Positions 5,214 to 5,385 of a stretch of 5,385 bases of DNA are shown one piece after another. The DNA comes from Ignavibacteriales bacterium. GTDB lineage: Bacteria; Bacteroidota; Ignavibacteria; Ignavibacteriales; Melioribacteraceae. Each line of letters begins with the position of its first letter. Position 1 is the stretch's first letter. A model generated the notes under the pieces. The model was given only the letters and a program-made list of their open reading frames with translations. It was not told the DNA's origin and made no database searches. The stretch is taken from positions 1-5,385 of the forward strand of contig QYQI01000170.1 of NCBI GenBank assembly GCA_007280825.1, read 5' to 3'. The translations under genes were made by a program, and so were the position numbers.

Positions 5214-5385
5214 TTAGTATAAAACTATTTTCGAAATGCTTGCAAGACCTTTCTTATCAGATACTTTTATAAAGTAAATTCCTTTTGAAAGAAGTGACAA
5301 ATCAAGTTGAGTGATCGTTGAATTGATCACTTGTGATAATTCAATTTTTCCAACCAGATTGATAATGTCGATTCTCCTTTCTAAA
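5214..5385 (-). CDS. C-terminal end of a T9SS cargo protein (type A sorting domain), cut by the window edge
   Basis: Read leftward from the right edge, 56 residues run in frame to a TAA at 5216-5214; the start lies outside the window. The sequence shows IDIINLVGKIELS, then QLDLSLLSKGIYFIKVSD and the end ASISKIVLY. This is the second half of a T9SS type A sorting domain: the 'L.G.' strand, the hallmark 'L..GIYFIKV' strand and a short final strand ending in a basic-hydrophobic tail. The YPNP motif that normally starts the domain would lie just beyond the edge. The protein is therefore expected to be exported by type IX secretion; its cargo part is not visible. It reads in the same direction as the FISUMP lipoprotein gene, 179 bases upstream of it. 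I saw no clear terminator after its stop, so read-through into the lipoprotein gene is possible. Confidence 0.82.
   Translation of the reverse strand, partial: LERRIDIINLVGKIELSQVINSTITQLDLSLLSKGIYFIKVSDKKGLASISKIVLY

Overview
The window looks like chromosomal DNA of a Bacteroidota (Bacteroidetes) bacterium. Two genes carry or end in a type IX secretion (T9SS) type A sorting domain. Two lipoproteins end in the FISUMP domain (Fibrobacter succinogenes major paralogous domain). Signal peptides end in the 'xAQ' pattern usual in this phylum, and starts lack strong Shine-Dalgarno sequences and have A-rich leaders. I cannot name a genus.

Layout. Bases 2-609 hold the end of a rightward, GC-richer gene unit: the C-terminal part of a protein that resembles Bacteroidetes phage tail proteins, then a small lysine-tailed protein whose start overlaps the preceding stop (TAATG). 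A clear rho-independent terminator at 642-667 closes this unit. Bases 676-914 are AT-rich and mostly empty. Bases 915-4318 hold a rightward three-gene set with gaps of 6 and 29 bases, very likely an operon: a small T9SS cargo, a secreted two-part protein with a widespread but unnamed N-terminal module, and a large multidomain lipoprotein (ZU5-like, unassigned middle, Ig/PKD-like, FISUMP). Converging on it from the minus strand (4336-5034) is a second, smaller FISUMP lipoprotein. The last gene (5214-5385, minus) is only the C-terminal end of another T9SS cargo and runs off the window.

How the genes may work together. Every gene from 915 to the right edge is predicted to be exported, and there is no enzyme, transporter or regulator among them. 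The simplest reading is a cell-surface module: two lipoproteins presenting FISUMP domains, a T9SS-delivered partner and a secreted beta-rich partner, perhaps for adhesion or recognition. This is inference; no catalytic motif is visible. The left edge may be the end of a prophage or phage-derived element next to this locus, supported by a GC drop from about 53% in hand-counted samples at the left to about 30% inside the large lipoprotein.

Fine structure of note: a 16-bp perfect inverted repeat inside the 4336-5034 gene, a 12-bp inverted repeat formed by the identical C-terminal codons of the two convergent FISUMP genes, and a pair of imperfect direct repeats upstream of the minus-strand lipoprotein gene.
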